64,000 bases of DNA from Eriocheir sinensis (GCF_024679095.1 NC_066509.1:21144871-21208870), one strand, 5' to 3'; counted from the stretch's first letter, positions 22,223 to 34,789 are shown. Notes: a model not told the origin generated them from the sequence alone. Program-made: numbers and translations.

Positions 22223-24046
22223 GTGGTAAGTGGTGGTGGTAGTGGTGGTGGTGATGATGGTGGTGGTGGTGGTGATGGTAATGATGATGGTGGTGGTGTT
22301 AGTGCTATAGTGATGGTGCCTCGAAGCGTTGAAGTCAAGAAGGATATTTCTGTCCTATACACCAACGCGCGGAGCTTAATACCCAAACGGGATGAGTTAT
22401 TTGTCTACGTTGACGTAGAAAGTCCAGACGTGATTGCCATCACCGAAACGTGGGCCACCTCTGACCACCTAATGACCGAATTCTCAATTCCGGGATACGA
22501 GAGCTTCTACAAAAACAGACTTCACAAGAAAGGAGAAGGTGTTATCTGTTACGTCAAGAACAAATACCCTGCCGTTGATATAACCAAAGAAGACTCAGAG
22601 AAATATGACACTGTATATGTTGAACTGGAGACTAGCAAGCACAACAAAATAACGATTGGAACCGTTTACAGACCTCCAAAGCAACAAGCAGCGGACGTCG
22701 AAGCGCTGTACGAAGAAATTCACACCATAACACAAAACAAACAGTCATTCATTATCGGGGACTTTAACTATTCCAACATTGACTTGACCACGATGATTGA
22801 AGACCAGCAGGGTAACAGATTGCTCGAAATGTTAGAGGACACTTTTCTTATTCAGATTGTCACCCAACCGACAAGGGAAAATAACTTATTAGACCAAGTA
22901 CTCGTGAGTGATTCAGATCTCACACGTGAATGTCAAGTCGGCGAAAAACTGGATGGTTGCGACCATCACCTAATTCGCCTAAAGATCAGAACAGACCATG
23001 AACTCACCGAAAACACGTCCAAGATTCCAGACTACAAAAGAGCCAATTTTAATTTCGCTCGTGAGCTGCTAACCCAAACGACTTGGGAACCCATGAACTA
23101 CACTCTTGTGGACGGCGCGTGGAATGGCTTCAAGAACAAACTCCTGGAGGTAGAGAGAACAACTGTTCCCATTACGACAAGGAGAGCAAATAATGCCACA
23201 AGCCCACCATGGATGACTACCCAAGTTCGACAGGCGATTAATTTAATGAAGAGAAAATACAACTTACTAAAGGAAAACAGCACTGACGAGGCACGCGAAC
23301 AGTACCATCAAAGCCTCAGAGCTTGCAGAACACTCATTCGCCAGCGTAAACGCGACTATGAAAAGCAAATTGCACGCGAAGCCAAGTCCAACCCGAAAAA
23401 GTTCTTCACGTATATAAGAACCAAAAAGAAGACAAAAAGCAATATCGGTCCCCTAAAAGATGAAAGTGACGTACTAACACAGGACAGCAGACAAATGGTC
23501 GAAATCCTAGACAGAAACTTCGCGTCTGTGTTCACGGTCGAGAATACCCAGTCCGTACCCGAGAGCCCTACCCCACCGATGGGAATTACTACCCTAGAAC
23601 TTGGCACAATCGACGAACGGGATGTGAAAAAGTATCTAGACAAACGCGAGACAAACAAGTCCACCGGACCCGCCGACTTTTCACCCAAGCTGCTCAAGGA
23701 ACTCAAGCTGCAAATCCTCAAGCCACTCACCACCATCTACAATCTGTCACTACAACAAAACAAAGTCCCAAAAGACTGGAAACAAGCGAATGTAACACCG
23801 ATCTACAAAAAGGGAGACAAAAGTGTGGCCCTAAACTACAGACCAATCAGCCTGACCTCAGTGGCGGGAAAAATCCTCGAGAAGATCATCAGAGACAAAC
23901 TCGTTAGGTTCCTTGAAGACAACATCATTTCCGATGCTCAGCACGGTCTCAGGAACAAGCGCTCGTGCTTAACCAATTTACTGGATTCTTCCAAGGTATC
24001 CATGAAAACTGGGATAATCATATCCCCAGTGATGTTATATATCTAG
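22223..24046 (+). pseudogene. B1 ORF2, endonuclease and RT fingers
   Basis: The 607-codon frame starts in a microsatellite-derived Gly/Asp run; Met31 (22313) is the more likely start. Endonuclease motifs: YTNARSL (46-52), ITETW (73-77), VYRPP (148-152), GDFN (179-182) and CDHH (246-249, usually SDHH). The linker is 270-430. RT fingers: NKSTGPADFSPKLL, TPIYKKGDKSVALNYRPISLT and QHGLRNKRSCLTNLLD. The frame is then lost because one T is missing in ggattcttccaagg (about 23985); relatives read LLDFF there. The enzyme nicks target DNA and primes cDNA synthesis from it. Apart from this single shift the copy looks young. Confidence 0.9.
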
Positions 24047-25050
24047 ACTTTAAGAAAGCCTTTGACAAAGTGCCATACGAAAGATTCCCCAAGAAACTTA
24101 AGTCGGCGGGATTAGGCGACAATCTGACAGCGTGGATCAAAGACTGGCTCACTGGAAGAAAACAACGAGTTGTACTCAACGGACAGGCCTCCGAGTGGCT
24201 CCCGGTCACAAGTGGAGTGCCACAGGGGTCAGTGCTGGGACCCATACTTTTCATCATATATATCAACGACCTAGAACTAGGATTAAAATCCAATCTTTCA
24301 AAATTTGCTGACGACACAAAGGTGGGTGGGAAGGCCCTCACAACGGCAGACTGCGAAATTATCCAGAGAGACCTGGACCAGATCACTCGGTGGTCAGAAA
24401 AATGGCAGTTGTCCTTCAACACTACCAAATGTAAAGTAATGCATATCGGATCCAGAAACAGCAACCACACATACCACATGGGTGGCGGACCACTACATGT
24501 TATGCAAGAGGAAAGAGACCTTGGGGTCACCATCAGCAGTGACTTGAAACAAACAAAACACTGCAAGTCCGCCTGTAAGAAAGCCAATACAATGCTTGAG
24601 TTCATAGCGAGGAACTTTGAATACAAAACGCCGGGAGTTATGTTATCCTTGTATTATTCGCTGGTAAGGCCCCAACTGGAATACGCCGTGCAATTCTGGT
24701 CTCCTAATTACAGGAAAGCCATTAAATTACTTGAGAGAGTACAGCGCCGCTCCACGAAGATGATACCATCAATGAGGAGACTGCGGGGAGACATGATACG
24801 AGTCTTTAAGTACCTGAACAAGCTCAGCAACGTTGATCACTCCAAACTCTTCACGCTACAAACTAACCTGAGAACAAGAAACAACGGAAAATCAATTCAA
24901 GCAATGCGATGCAATACCGACATCGGCAGGAGTTATTTCTCGAATAGAGTTGTTCGCCACTGGAACAGCCTTCCTCAGAAGTGGTTAGCGCAGAGACCAT
25001 CAACTCCTTCAAGAAACGCATTGATCGCCACTTTGCTGCATCGGGAGTGA
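23965..25050 (+). pseudogene. B1 ORF2, RT palm to C-terminus
   Basis: In the shifted frame: YLDFKKAFDKVPYERF, SGVPQGSVLGPILFIIYINDL, KFADDTKVGG with FADD encoded at 24304-24315, and TKCKVMHIGSRNSN. The thumb block is RPQLEYAVQFWSPNYRKAIK, and RTRNNGKSIQAMR and FSNRVVRHWNSLP precede the stop. All recognised RT motifs are present and the catalytic Asp pair is intact. The first ~15 residues of this frame overlap the end of the upstream frame and are not native. Confidence 0.9.
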
Positions 25051-25226
25051 ACTGAACGTTCCCAAGAGTAGATACACAAGTGTTTTAGTCCTTCCCTGCA
25101 AGCCACTCCTATGGCAAACGGATTGATTAAATCACTGAAAGCGGGCAGCCTAGTTATGAGCCAACAGGCTTTCTGCTGCCTGCTATTCCATGTTTCCTCC
25201 TCCTCCTCCTCCTCCTCCCCCCACCA

Positions 25227-26519
25227 CCAGAGAAAATTATTAGTCACTTACCTAGCTGAGCTGAGGGGGGCGAAGACCTGTAGACACACTTCCCTTGAAA
25301 AGCTCCATTAAACACCTTTTTCTCTCGTTTTTCCTTCATTTAGCCGCCGCCTCTCTGCCGCCTTTACCGTTCATCCTGCCAAGGGAAGAGGAAAGAAGAA
25401 AATGGTTGGTTGTGTTTGTGCAGGAACATGGAAAGGGTCGCTTGGTGTCGTGCATGGGGTAAAGTGTAATGTAAGGGCCATGGAATTGGTTGCTTGGAGT
25501 TATGGTTTTATGCAAAGGGCATGGAAATAGTTGCTTGGTTTTGTGTAAAGGTATGATAAATAATGGGTGTCTCATTTTGTGTATGGGGAACCGCTCGGAG
25601 GCATGGGGGCCTGAGGGTGTGGGCGTGTTGGCGTTGGGTTAGAGCTGGTTTCTTAGTAGGGGGGTGGGGGCATCTTAAACAGAACAATCGCCTTTACTGC
25701 AATAATAAAATAATGAATCAATAAAAATAAAAAAAACGTGACCTGAGAAGCCTTGATGTCCCTCTATTGCTTCTGGGGTGAGGTGCGGCGGCAGGTGGCC
25801 GGCTGACACAGGTTGGGAGAGAGAACAAGTGTGGGGAGGGGAAGGTGAAGGGAGCATGCTGAAACTATCAGGGGAGGAGGTAGACGAGGGACGATAAAGG
25901 CGAACCAGAATAAGGAAGTGAGAGAGGGAAAGGAAGAAAAAAAGGAAATAAAAACAGATGCTTAAGAGTATTCCCTTACTTCTCTTAATACATCTCAACC
26001 TCTCATTCTACATTTTTTCCTCCATAGGAAATCTATTTTTTTCCTCTTTCCTCTTCTTCGATTTTCGATATTGTTCCCTTATTTTTCTTTGTTTATGTTC
26101 TTTCATCGCCTCCTCCTCCTCCTCCTCATTCTTATCGTTTTTTCTCTGCCTGCTCCTCTTTTCAAACTTTCCTTCCTAATCTCTTTTTATTTATTTTTTC
26201 TTCTTTCCCCTCCTCTTCCTCTTTTCAGTCCACGAGATCTCTCTTCCTTCTCTTTGATTTTCTACTTAACCTTCACCTCCTCCTCCTCCACCTCTTTCTT
26301 CTCCACCCTATCTCCTCTTCACCTCCCCTCTTCCTCCTTTTAGCACCACCACAACCACCACCACTATCAACACTACCACCTTCACTTCATATTACTCCTC
26401 TACCTCCTTTTCCTCCTCTTTCACCCACCCCCCACACAACACCACCACAATCTTACCTTTTCTACTCCCTCCCCCTTCCTTCTCCTCACCCCCACTATCT
26501 CGCCTTCCCCTTCCCCCAA
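25227..26519. other. No gene seen
   Basis: 25390-25570 has a loose ~60-base repeat (atggaa...ggttgcttgg, three copies). 25670-25940 is mixed and 25950-26510 is T/C-rich with compositional frames. Confidence 0.5.
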
Positions 26520-26650
26520 CAGGATGATCAACATTTCAAGGGAACACAAAAGGTCATCAAATTCCCGCCGCCTCTCCTGGGTACGAGGCGAGGCGGGGAA
26601 CCGAACCCGGGCCATTCCCACAGCAGAGCCAGGACGTAACGCCGGGGTTA
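26520..26650 (-). mobile_element. tRNA-related SINE, degenerate head
   Basis: The reverse strand has cccgggttcggttccccgcc, matching the B box of RNA polymerase III promoters (26597-26607 on plus). It lies about 25 bases downstream of tcctggctctgctgtggg, where an anticodon arm would be. No acceptable A box is visible. The body continues as cgggaatttgatgacctttt. It resembles a decapod tRNA-derived SINE, but the missing A box lowers certainty. Confidence 0.5.
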
Positions 26651-27757
<1,107 letters not shown>

Positions 27758-27943
27758 TTTAGTGTATATGCAGTATAGTATTGGCAACTTTCAATTTTAT
27801 TTTTATTTTGTTATTTATTAATTTTCACATTCTTTATTATTTTATTTATTAAATGACAAATATTTTTTCATTATATTATTATTCTTGTTTTGTTTTTTTC
27901 CGGCTGTCTGTTTTATGTTATGTTTTGCCTATCATCACCCCCC

Positions 27944-27946
<3 letters not shown>

Positions 27947-28015
<69 letters not shown>
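27947..28015. repeat. (CT)n at E2 3' end
   Basis: About 69 bases of CT on plus, i.e. (GA)n on the E2 sense strand, joined directly to its aaataaaaa tail. Confidence 0.98.
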
Positions 28016-28019
<4 letters not shown>

Positions 28020-28106
28020 ATTTTTAAACAGGGCTTACAGAAGATTGTGCTAAAGTTGAAGGTTTTAAGCTTCATCTATCTATAGCTACATACAAGACAC
28101 ATTGAA

Positions 28107-28697
28107 TTACTGCCTAGAAGTCCTAATCCAGCTGTTCACCTCCCGCTTGAGGTCTTGAAGTGACGCGCGATGGTGGAGGTCGGTGTGGCGAACAAGCTGG
28201 ATCCACATGCGGCTGTAGAGAGGCTGGAAGGGGCGAAAGTGGTGTTCTGTCCTGGAGAAGGGTACAGCCACTTGTTCCTGTCTGTGGGGTGCTGCTCGGG
28301 TGGAGTGTATGGGGGTTGGGGGCGCGGGGAGCTTGAGAGCTGCCAGGTGGGGTGTGTTTAGGTTGTGTGCCTTGAACATTACACACAGGCCTGCCACATC
28401 CCTGCGCTCCTGGAGAGGTTGCAGGGAGTCACGCGCGTGCTGAGGACCTGTGCGCTGTATCAGACGCTGGGCTCTGGCCTGGACACGATCCAGCGTTGCA
28501 AGGTAGGATGGAGGGCAGGAGGACCAGGCGAGGGGGGAGTACTCCATGAGTGGGCGTACTTGTGCCATGTAGAGCACCTCAGTCCCTTTGGCGTCAAGTA
28601 GATGGGAGATGCGCCGTACACAGCTGAGTTTCCATGCTGCATTTTTTGATATTTTTTTAGCATGGTTGGTGAAGGAGAGTCCCGCGTCGATCTCCAC
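28107..28697 (-). pseudogene. E2 ORF2 C-terminal region
   Basis: Same frame as the RT part upstream, separated by a single TAG at 28713-28715. It reads SISIL-equivalent sequence into EIDAGLSFTNHAKK, VLYMAQVRPLMEYSPLAWS and LDRVQARAQRLI, then a Pro/His-rich stretch and a final VNSWIRTSRQ before the stop. It is the thumb and tail of the polymerase. Because frame and motifs continue across the TAG, a single nonsense mutation is the likely cause of the break. Confidence 0.88.
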
Positions 28698-28712
28698 TCC
28701 GAGAATGGAAAT

Positions 28713-30086
28713 CTAGTCTTGAAGGGGTAGCGTTTTCCCCTCCAGTTGTATCCCCGGCCCGGCTAGATTGTTGATATCTCGCCTGCGGGATATTACCATT
28801 GCTTGTGTTTTGTCAGGGGCCAGGGTGACTTGCCAGCAGCCGCTCCAGGCGATAATTTTGTCGAGTGCCATGTTGATGCGACACACTGTGCCTTGCCAGT
28901 CCTGTCTGTCGCTGGTGAAGGCAAGGGTGCAGTCGTCAACATACGCCTGGGCCTCAGGGATGAGCTGGAGAATGTCATTGAAATAAACATTCCACAGTAG
29001 AGGCCCTAGTACGCTGCCCTGGGGCACGCTTGCATTGATGGGGTGCTGGCTTGAGGTGTGGCCGTTAATCACCACCTGTAACGCCCTGTCCTGGAGGCAG
29101 TCCCCAATGAGTTGCAGGAGGGCGCCTCGCACACCTAGGCTCTTCAGCTTGGCGATGAGGCCTTGGTGCCAAACCCTGTCGAAGGCTCCGGCTATGTCAA
29201 GAGCCACGACGAAGGTGTCGAGTCCCCTGTCCAGCGAGTGGTTCCATGAGTTAAGGAGCAGCAGGTCTGCAGCAGATCTTCCCTGCCGGAAGCCGAATCG
29301 CTTGGGGTTGAGGAGATGGTGGCCATCGAGGAAGGCCGTGAGTTTGGTTGTTATAAGGGACTCCAAGATTTTCCCAACAGTGGAGAGGAGGGATACTGGG
29401 CGGTAGTTCTTTGGGTCCTGTTTGCCTTTTTTCTTGTATATGGCCACCACTCTTGCTTTCTTCCAAAGTGTGGGCCACTTGGAGGTGGAAAGGATGTTAT
29501 TGAAGATGGTGGTAAGTGGTAGGGCGAGCTGGCCAGCGCATCTTTTTAGCAGGTGAGGGCTGATGTTGTCAGGCCCTAGGGCTTTCTTGGGGTCTATTTG
29601 CAGCAGCAGATTTGTTATCTCCTCTGTGGTGACAGTGAGACTCTCGAGAGAGGCCCTGGTGAGGGATGGCAGCTTCGGGGGGGCGCGGAGAGGATCAGGT
29701 ATTGACATTTTGGAAGAGAAGTGGGTCGCCAGTAGCTCCGCCTTGTCTTTGTCGCGCATAGCCACGGACCCATCTGGCCTGACGAGGGGTGGGGTGGCGT
29801 TGTCGGCTGAGAGGCCTTGTTGTTGTTTCACTCCACTCCACCACTCCTTGTTACCCACAGACTGGCAGCTGAGCTTGTTTTTCATTACCTCCTTCCAGCG
29901 TTGTATGGCCTGTTTTTGCACCCGGCTCATGTTCTTGCAGGCTTCTCTGTGTAAGGTTTTATTATGCTGAGAAGGATGGAACTTGTAACGCAGCCAAGCC
30001 CTACTCTTGGTGTCCGCGGCTATCCTGCACTGATAGCCGAACCAGGGCTGATCATATGATTTTGATTTATATGACTTGCTGTGCAC
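28713..30086 (-). pseudogene. E2 ORF2 reverse transcriptase
   Basis: The linker reads SRAWLRYKFHPSQHN and NKEWWSGVKQQQG. RT motifs follow: KKALGPDNISPHLLK, VVAIYKKKGKQDPKNYRPVSLL, FGFRQGRSAADLLLL, VALDIAGAFDRVWHQGLIAK, ASVPQGSVLGPLLWNVYFND and AYVDDCTLAF. The YVDD box is encoded at 28932-28943, so a Val replaces the usual Ala; both Asp are kept. Next comes WQVTLAPDKTQAMVISRR. The frame is offset by one base from the endonuclease frame (they overlap at 30067-30086) and ends at the TAG at 28713. All polymerase motifs are otherwise intact. Confidence 0.92.
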
Positions 30087-30921
30087 ATTCTTGTTGCAGA
30101 GACAGAAGAAGGTTTGTTAAGTTCTCCACTTGGGTGTTGACGTCTCCGTGGAGGATATCCGTCCACACGATGGAGTCCAGATTTGCCTTCAGGCTGTTCC
30201 AATCTCCCCGGGACCACAACCAGTTCACACGGGCGGTGGCTCCGTCGTGTTCTATTGAGGTCTTGACGGTGGTGAGCACAGCAGAATGGTCAGAGGAACC
30301 AACCATACCTAGGGGATGATAGGTGACCACTTCCTCTGGCAGGTCTGTAATGACAGGGTCCAGGGAGGAGCCGGAGATATGTGTTGGGAAATCAACGTGG
30401 TTCGTGAGGCCGTACATGGTCAGAAGGTCTTCGAACTGCCTTGCCACCAAGAACTGATTCATGTCCCCCACCACAATGAGATGTTTGCAGGAATGCTGGA
30501 GTAGAAGGGTGTCGAGATTTGTGTGGAGGAAATGGATGGGGTCGCTCCCCTGCCACTGTGGCCGGTAGCATACACAGAGCAGGATGGAGTCGCGTTGTCT
30601 TGTCCACAGCCTGAAGAATGCCATTTCGAGGTGGCGTTCCATGTCGACATCGAGGGCCTCCACAGCAAGACCGTCACGGAAGCAGACTGCGATTCCCCCG
30701 AAGGTACCGTGGGCTCGGTCTCTTCGGTGCCATCTAGAGTACCCTTGAATATGCCCAAAGTTGGCGGGAATGGTGGGATTGAGAAAGGTCTCCACTGTGG
30801 CTATGATGTCTGGGGAGTGCGGGATAACATAAGAGTGTGTTAGATCTATGTTAGTTTGGAGGCCTCTGATGTTAGTAGACATAATCGTCAGTTTCTCTTG
30901 GAAGGTTGGGTCGGCCGGCAT
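30067..30921 (-). pseudogene. E2 ORF2 endonuclease
   Basis: The 284-codon frame opens at ATG 30921 with MSTNIRGLQTN (catalytic Asn), then ATVETFLN (catalytic Glu), LCVCYRPQWQG, VVGDMNQFLV (metal-site Asp/Asn) and GSSDHSAVL (Asp-His pair). All five blocks of an AP-type LINE endonuclease are present. The start overlaps the end of the zinc-knuckle frame (30872-31270) by 50 bases in another frame, as is usual for ORF1/ORF2 of jockey- and I-like elements. It is separated from the RT only by a frameshift near 30070-30086. Confidence 0.9.
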
Positions 30922-31270
30922 AATTCCAAGGTGTGTAGGGGTGTTGAGAGGGATGAGGTGCTTGGCGCTGAGACGCTTGGTAACTGGGGAGAGGAGGCTG
31001 TGTAAGGGGCTTGTTTAGTGTCTCCATGAGGAGGGAGGTGACGGCTGTCTGCTCGGACAACTGGCGGTAGATCTTTTCGTGCCTTTCTTGGGCATGGGAG
31101 GCACGGCAGTTAGCTGTGGTGTGACCTTCGCGGTAGCAGTAGTCGCACCAGCTTAGCCTGCGGCAGGTGCCTCTAGTATGGCCACTCCTCTTGCAATGGT
31201 TGCAAAATTCTTTGGGAGTGGTTCTACTAGGGGAGGACAGGGATAGGAGTGGAACAGAGTGTGGGCGCAA
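30872..31270 (-). pseudogene. E2 ORF1, zinc-knuckle C-terminal part
   Basis: Two CCHC knuckles, CNHCKRSGHTRGTC and CDYCYREGHTTANC (both C-x2-C-x4-H-x4-C), occupy residues 23-56. A conserved helical stretch (KIYRQLSEQTAVTSLLMETL) and a Pro/Gln-rich tail follow. Such gag-like ORF1 proteins bind the element's RNA. The N-terminal part of ORF1 lies upstream in other frames (31270-31940), so the protein is interrupted. The stop overlaps the ORF2 start. Confidence 0.85.
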
Positions 31271-31566
31271 GGAGGTATAGGTGTTCGTGGGGCGGCTGTG
31301 GCGAGGTGTTCTGAGGGGAGGAGGATGACTTTGTCGCCGGGCGGGACTCTTGTTCCTCCGTGTGTCAGCGGTGTCTATTCCTTGGGGAGTGGGCAGGTTC
31401 TGGGCGTGACTTCTTCGCTTGCGATGGTCGTCTGAGCTCTGACCGCTCGGTGCTGAGGACCGGGGATTGGTTTAGTGTTGATGGGGATGGATGAGGAATT
31501 GGATGATGGGTAATCTTCCCTTGTGATGGTGGCTGTTGTGTTCTTGGGTACAGCGCCTGATTATAT

Positions 31567-31944
31567 TTAGGTGTTTATTACGGATGTATCTCTGGGCGGG
31601 TCAACTGAGCTTGAGGGTGGGTTGAGTTGAGGTTTAATTGTGTGAGGGGTTGATGCCTCAGCGGTGACAGGGGCAGGTCTTGAGGGGATTGGGAAGGTAT
31701 CAGGTAAATCACATTGAGTAGTGGTGGAGACGGTGCCAGTGGAGGCTTTCTGGAGCTGACGCGGCTTGCCTGAGGTCCACCAGTCGTTTGCTCCGTGGTG
31801 GTGGGTGACGTGGTGCTTCCAATCCTTGTCAATGCTGTGTCCTCGGGCAGAGCAGGATGTGCTGGTGACGGTGAGGTTATTGAGGCTGCTCTGTGTGGCC
31901 GCAATGTAGTCGATGAAGTTCAGGATGGTTACTACCGCGACACG

Positions 31945-31946
<2 letters not shown>
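31567..31946 (-). pseudogene. E2 5' leader / ORF1 N-terminal remnant
   Basis: An open frame runs from the (GA)n junction (accgtgtcgcgg) for about 126 codons: VAVVTILNFIDYIAATQSSL, then Ser/Thr/Pro-rich sequence ending SSVDPPRDTSVINT. Low-complexity Ser/Pro-rich N-termini are common in ORF1 proteins upstream of zinc knuckles. The apparent Met and Arg/Glu run before it comes from the microsatellite and is not native. 31270-31567 has no clean frame. Confidence 0.45.

Positions 31947-32002
<56 letters not shown>
31947..32002. repeat. (CT)n at E2 5' end
   Basis: 56 bases of CT on plus, i.e. (GA)n on the E2 sense strand, abutting the first base of the element. Confidence 0.98.
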
Positions 32003-32005
<3 letters not shown>

Positions 32006-32271
32006 CTTGTATTCCCTTTCGTCTTCAATTATGTTCCCTCTTACTATCCAATCATTAATTTCCCTCTTCCTCCTCCTCCTTATTTTTCTTTCTCTTCCTC
32101 CTGTTTCTGTCTCTCTTTCTTCCTTACTCCTCCTCTTCCGTTTTTTCTTTAACTTCCTCCTCCTCCTCCTCCTCCTCCTCCTCCTCCTCCTTTTTCTCTT
32201 CCTCCTCCTCCGCCTACTCCTCCGTCTCCTCTTTTTTCCTCCTCCTCCTCCTCCTCCTCTGTGTATCTCTA

Positions 32272-32357
<86 letters not shown>

Positions 32358-32367
32358 CCTATCTATC

Positions 32368-32417
<50 letters not shown>

Positions 32418-32467
32418 CTTTTTTTTTGAAGTGGACGGAAATAAAGGCTAATTATCTTCCTAATAAA
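32003..32467. repeat. Compound low-complexity: (CCT)n, (CT)n, (CTAT)n, (AT)n
   Basis: T/C-rich sequence with (CCT)n at about 32155-32260, (CT)n at 32275-32311, (CTAT)n at 32328-32366 and (AT)n at 32368-32415. No coding evidence. Confidence 0.9.
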
Positions 32468-32502
32468 GAGGAGGAGGAGGAGGAGGAGGAGGAGGAGGAG
32501 GT
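32468..32502. repeat. (GGA)n at B2 3' end
   Basis: 35 bases of GGA on plus, i.e. (TCC)n on the B2 sense strand, after its (TTTCCATG)-type tail. Confidence 0.97.
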
Positions 32503-34198
32503 AACATGGAAACATGGAAACATGGAAATGCAGGCAACAGAAAGCCTATTGGCTCATTACAAGGTTGCCCGCTTTGGTGATTTAATCTGCTCGACAGCCT
32601 GGGGCCTGGGGAGCAGATGAAAGCACCTCGACATTGAGGAGCAGATGAAAGCACCTCGATATTGAGGAGCAGTTGAAAGCACCTCAATATTCAGTTTACT
32701 CCCGACGCAGCGAAGTGACGGTCGATTCTAAATTTTACTACTTCTGAAAGAAGTTTGTTCCAGTGGCGGATGACTCGGTTTGAAAAGAAACTCCTTCTGA
32801 TGTCTGTGTTACATCGATTAGACTGAATGGGTAAACCGTTATTTCTAGTTCTTAGGTTGGTTTGCAGTTCAAAGAATCTGGAGTAATCGACGTTATTGAT
32901 TTTTTTTCAGATACTTGAAGACTTAAATCGTATCCCCTCGTAGGCGTCTTTTCTCCAGTGTAAAGAGATTGAGTCGCTTGAGTCGTTCTTCGTACGGTTA
33001 AGCCCTTACGGTTGGTATCATCTTCGTGGCGCGTCGTTGATTCCTTTCCAGTAAATCAATGTCCTTTCTGTAATTAAGAGACCAGAACTGTACTGCATAC
33101 TCGAGTTGCGGTCTTATCATGGAATTATACAAGGATAGCATCACGTCTTGTCGTTTTACACTCGAAGTTCCTCGTTATGAACCCGAGCATAGTGTTGGCT
33201 TTGTTGTATGTTTTTTTACAGTGATTCGCGCGTTTCAGGTCACTACTGATAGTGACTACAAGATCCTTGTCTTCCTGCATCGCCTGCAGATATTTCCCAT
33301 TCATGTTGTATGTGTGGTTATTATTTCTGGACCCAATATGCATGACTTTGCATTTGTCAACATTATAAGACATTTGCCATTTTTCCGACCATTCGATAAT
33401 GTGATTGAGGTCTTTCTGAATGCTTTCGCAGTCGGTCTTGTGAGGGACTTTCCACCCACCTTGGTGTCATCAGCAAATTTCGATATTGGGGAGTTCAGTC
33501 CTGATTCGAGGTCGTTGATATATATGATGAAGAGAATGGGTCCCAGCACTGACCCTTTAGGCACTCCACTAGAGACTGGAAGCCAATCGGAAGGCTGTCC
33601 GTTGAGTAGTACTCGTTTTCTGTCGGTGAGCCAATTTCTTATCCACGCGATCAGATTTGCTTCAATGCCCCGCAGTTTATAGTTATACGTGTAGTACGTG
33701 GTGGTACTTGCTTTCTGCTTTCTGAAAGTCCAGGTATATAACATCACTGGGGATGTGGGCATCCCATTTCATATATGTACCTTGGAAGAGGTCTAATAAA
33801 TTCATTAGGCAGGAGCGCCTGTTTCTGTAGCCATGCTGGGTGTCGGGTATTATATTATTGTCTTCTAGAAACTTAACAAGTTTGTCTCAAATAATATTTT
33901 CAAATATTTTTCCTGCCGCTGATGTCAAACTTATGGGCCTGTAATTTAATGCAACGCTTTTGTCTCCTTTTTTGAAAAATCGGTGTTGCGTTCGCCATCT
34001 TCCAGTCTTCCGGGACCTTGTTCAGTTGAACTAACCGGTTGAATATGTTAGTGAGTGGTTGAAGTATTTGTTGTTTAAGCTCTTTTAATAACCGCGGGGA
34101 CAAACTGTCGGGTCCTGTTGACTTGCTCGTGTCGTGTTTGTCCAAATACTTTTTTACTTCTTGGTTGCATATTGAGTCAATTTCCAGGGGCGTGAAAG
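32503..34198 (-). mobile_element. B-family CR1-like LINE, 5'-truncated copy B2
   Basis: The sense strand is minus. It begins inside ORF2 at ~34198, directly after (TCC)n (34199-34325), and ends with gagccaataggctttctgtt, three ccatgttt units and (TCC)n again (32468-32502). Both edges therefore carry the same microsatellite in the same orientation. The reading frame is broken several times. The 3' 600 bases encode a degraded thumb region and the shared 3' untranslated sequence. Confidence 0.88.
33125..34195 (-). pseudogene. B2 reverse transcriptase remnants
   Basis: Three overlapping frames. 33900-34195: VKKYLDKHDTSKSTGPDSLS and KVPEDWKMANATPIFQK (the KGD motif is damaged). 33301-33762: SGVPKGSVLGPILFIIYINDL and KFADDTKVGG (catalytic Asp pair kept). 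33125-33373: VDKCKVMHIGSRNNNHTYNM and FITRNFECKT. They match B1 in order and spacing. At least two frameshifts and the missing 5' half make it inactive. Confidence 0.87.
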
Positions 34199-34325
34199 GA
34201 GGAGGAGGAGGAGGAGGAGGAGGAGGAGGAGGAGGAGGAGAAGGAGGATGGAGGGGGAGGAGAAGGAGGGGGAGGAAGAGAAGGAGGAGGAGGAAGAGGA
34301 GAAGGAGGACGAGGAGGAGGAGGGG
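34199..34325. repeat. (GGA)n tract at B2 5' end
   Basis: About 40 bases of pure GGA followed by GGA/GAA-rich sequence. The tract joins B2 inside its coding region. Confidence 0.95.
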
Positions 34326-34359
34326 ACTTATTACCCAGCCTGCTTCAGGAGACAACATC

Positions 34360-34559
<200 letters not shown>

Positions 34560-34789
34560 GTCTCTCTCGTACTAACAATAAAGACAGCACTACCTTCCTC
34601 CCTCTTTAGGCGTCCTTCCACTCTTTTCTCCCTTTCACTTCCCTCTGTCCTCTCTTTCCCTCTTTCCTCCCCATCCCCTTCTCTCCCTCTTTCCTCCTCT
34701 CCTTTTCCCTCCTCCCCTTTCCCTCCCCCCTTCCCCTTTATCTCCCTTCCCCTTTACCTATCTTCCCCTTTCCCTTGTGTTCAGATTTG

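Larger units (their letters stand above)
22140..25226 (+). mobile_element. B-family CR1-like LINE, near-complete copy B1
   Basis: A GC-rich leader (about 22100-22215) precedes an ORF with endonuclease and RT. The 3' untranslated region ends agccaacaggctttctgctg, a ccatgtttcc unit and then (TCC)n at 25197-25220. The same end, with (TTTCCATG)n then (TCC)n, is on B2 and B3. No ORF1 was found upstream, so either the copy lacks it or the 5' end lies within the GGT/GAT microsatellite at 22217-22300. One single-base deletion near 23985 is the only frame break seen. Confidence 0.88.
28016..31946 (-). mobile_element. E-family LINE, near-complete copy E2
   Basis: A 3.9-kb non-LTR element on minus. Order: leader and ORF1 (zinc knuckles), then overlapping ORF2 (endonuclease, RT), then a ~90-base 3' untranslated region ending aaataaaaa. 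Both ends are fused to (GA)n on the sense strand: 31947-32002 at the 5' side, 27947-28015 at the 3' side. ORF2 has one frameshift and one stop; ORF1 is broken between 31270 and 31567. The full-length structure inside a single-type microsatellite makes it the best example of the E family here. Confidence 0.9.
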
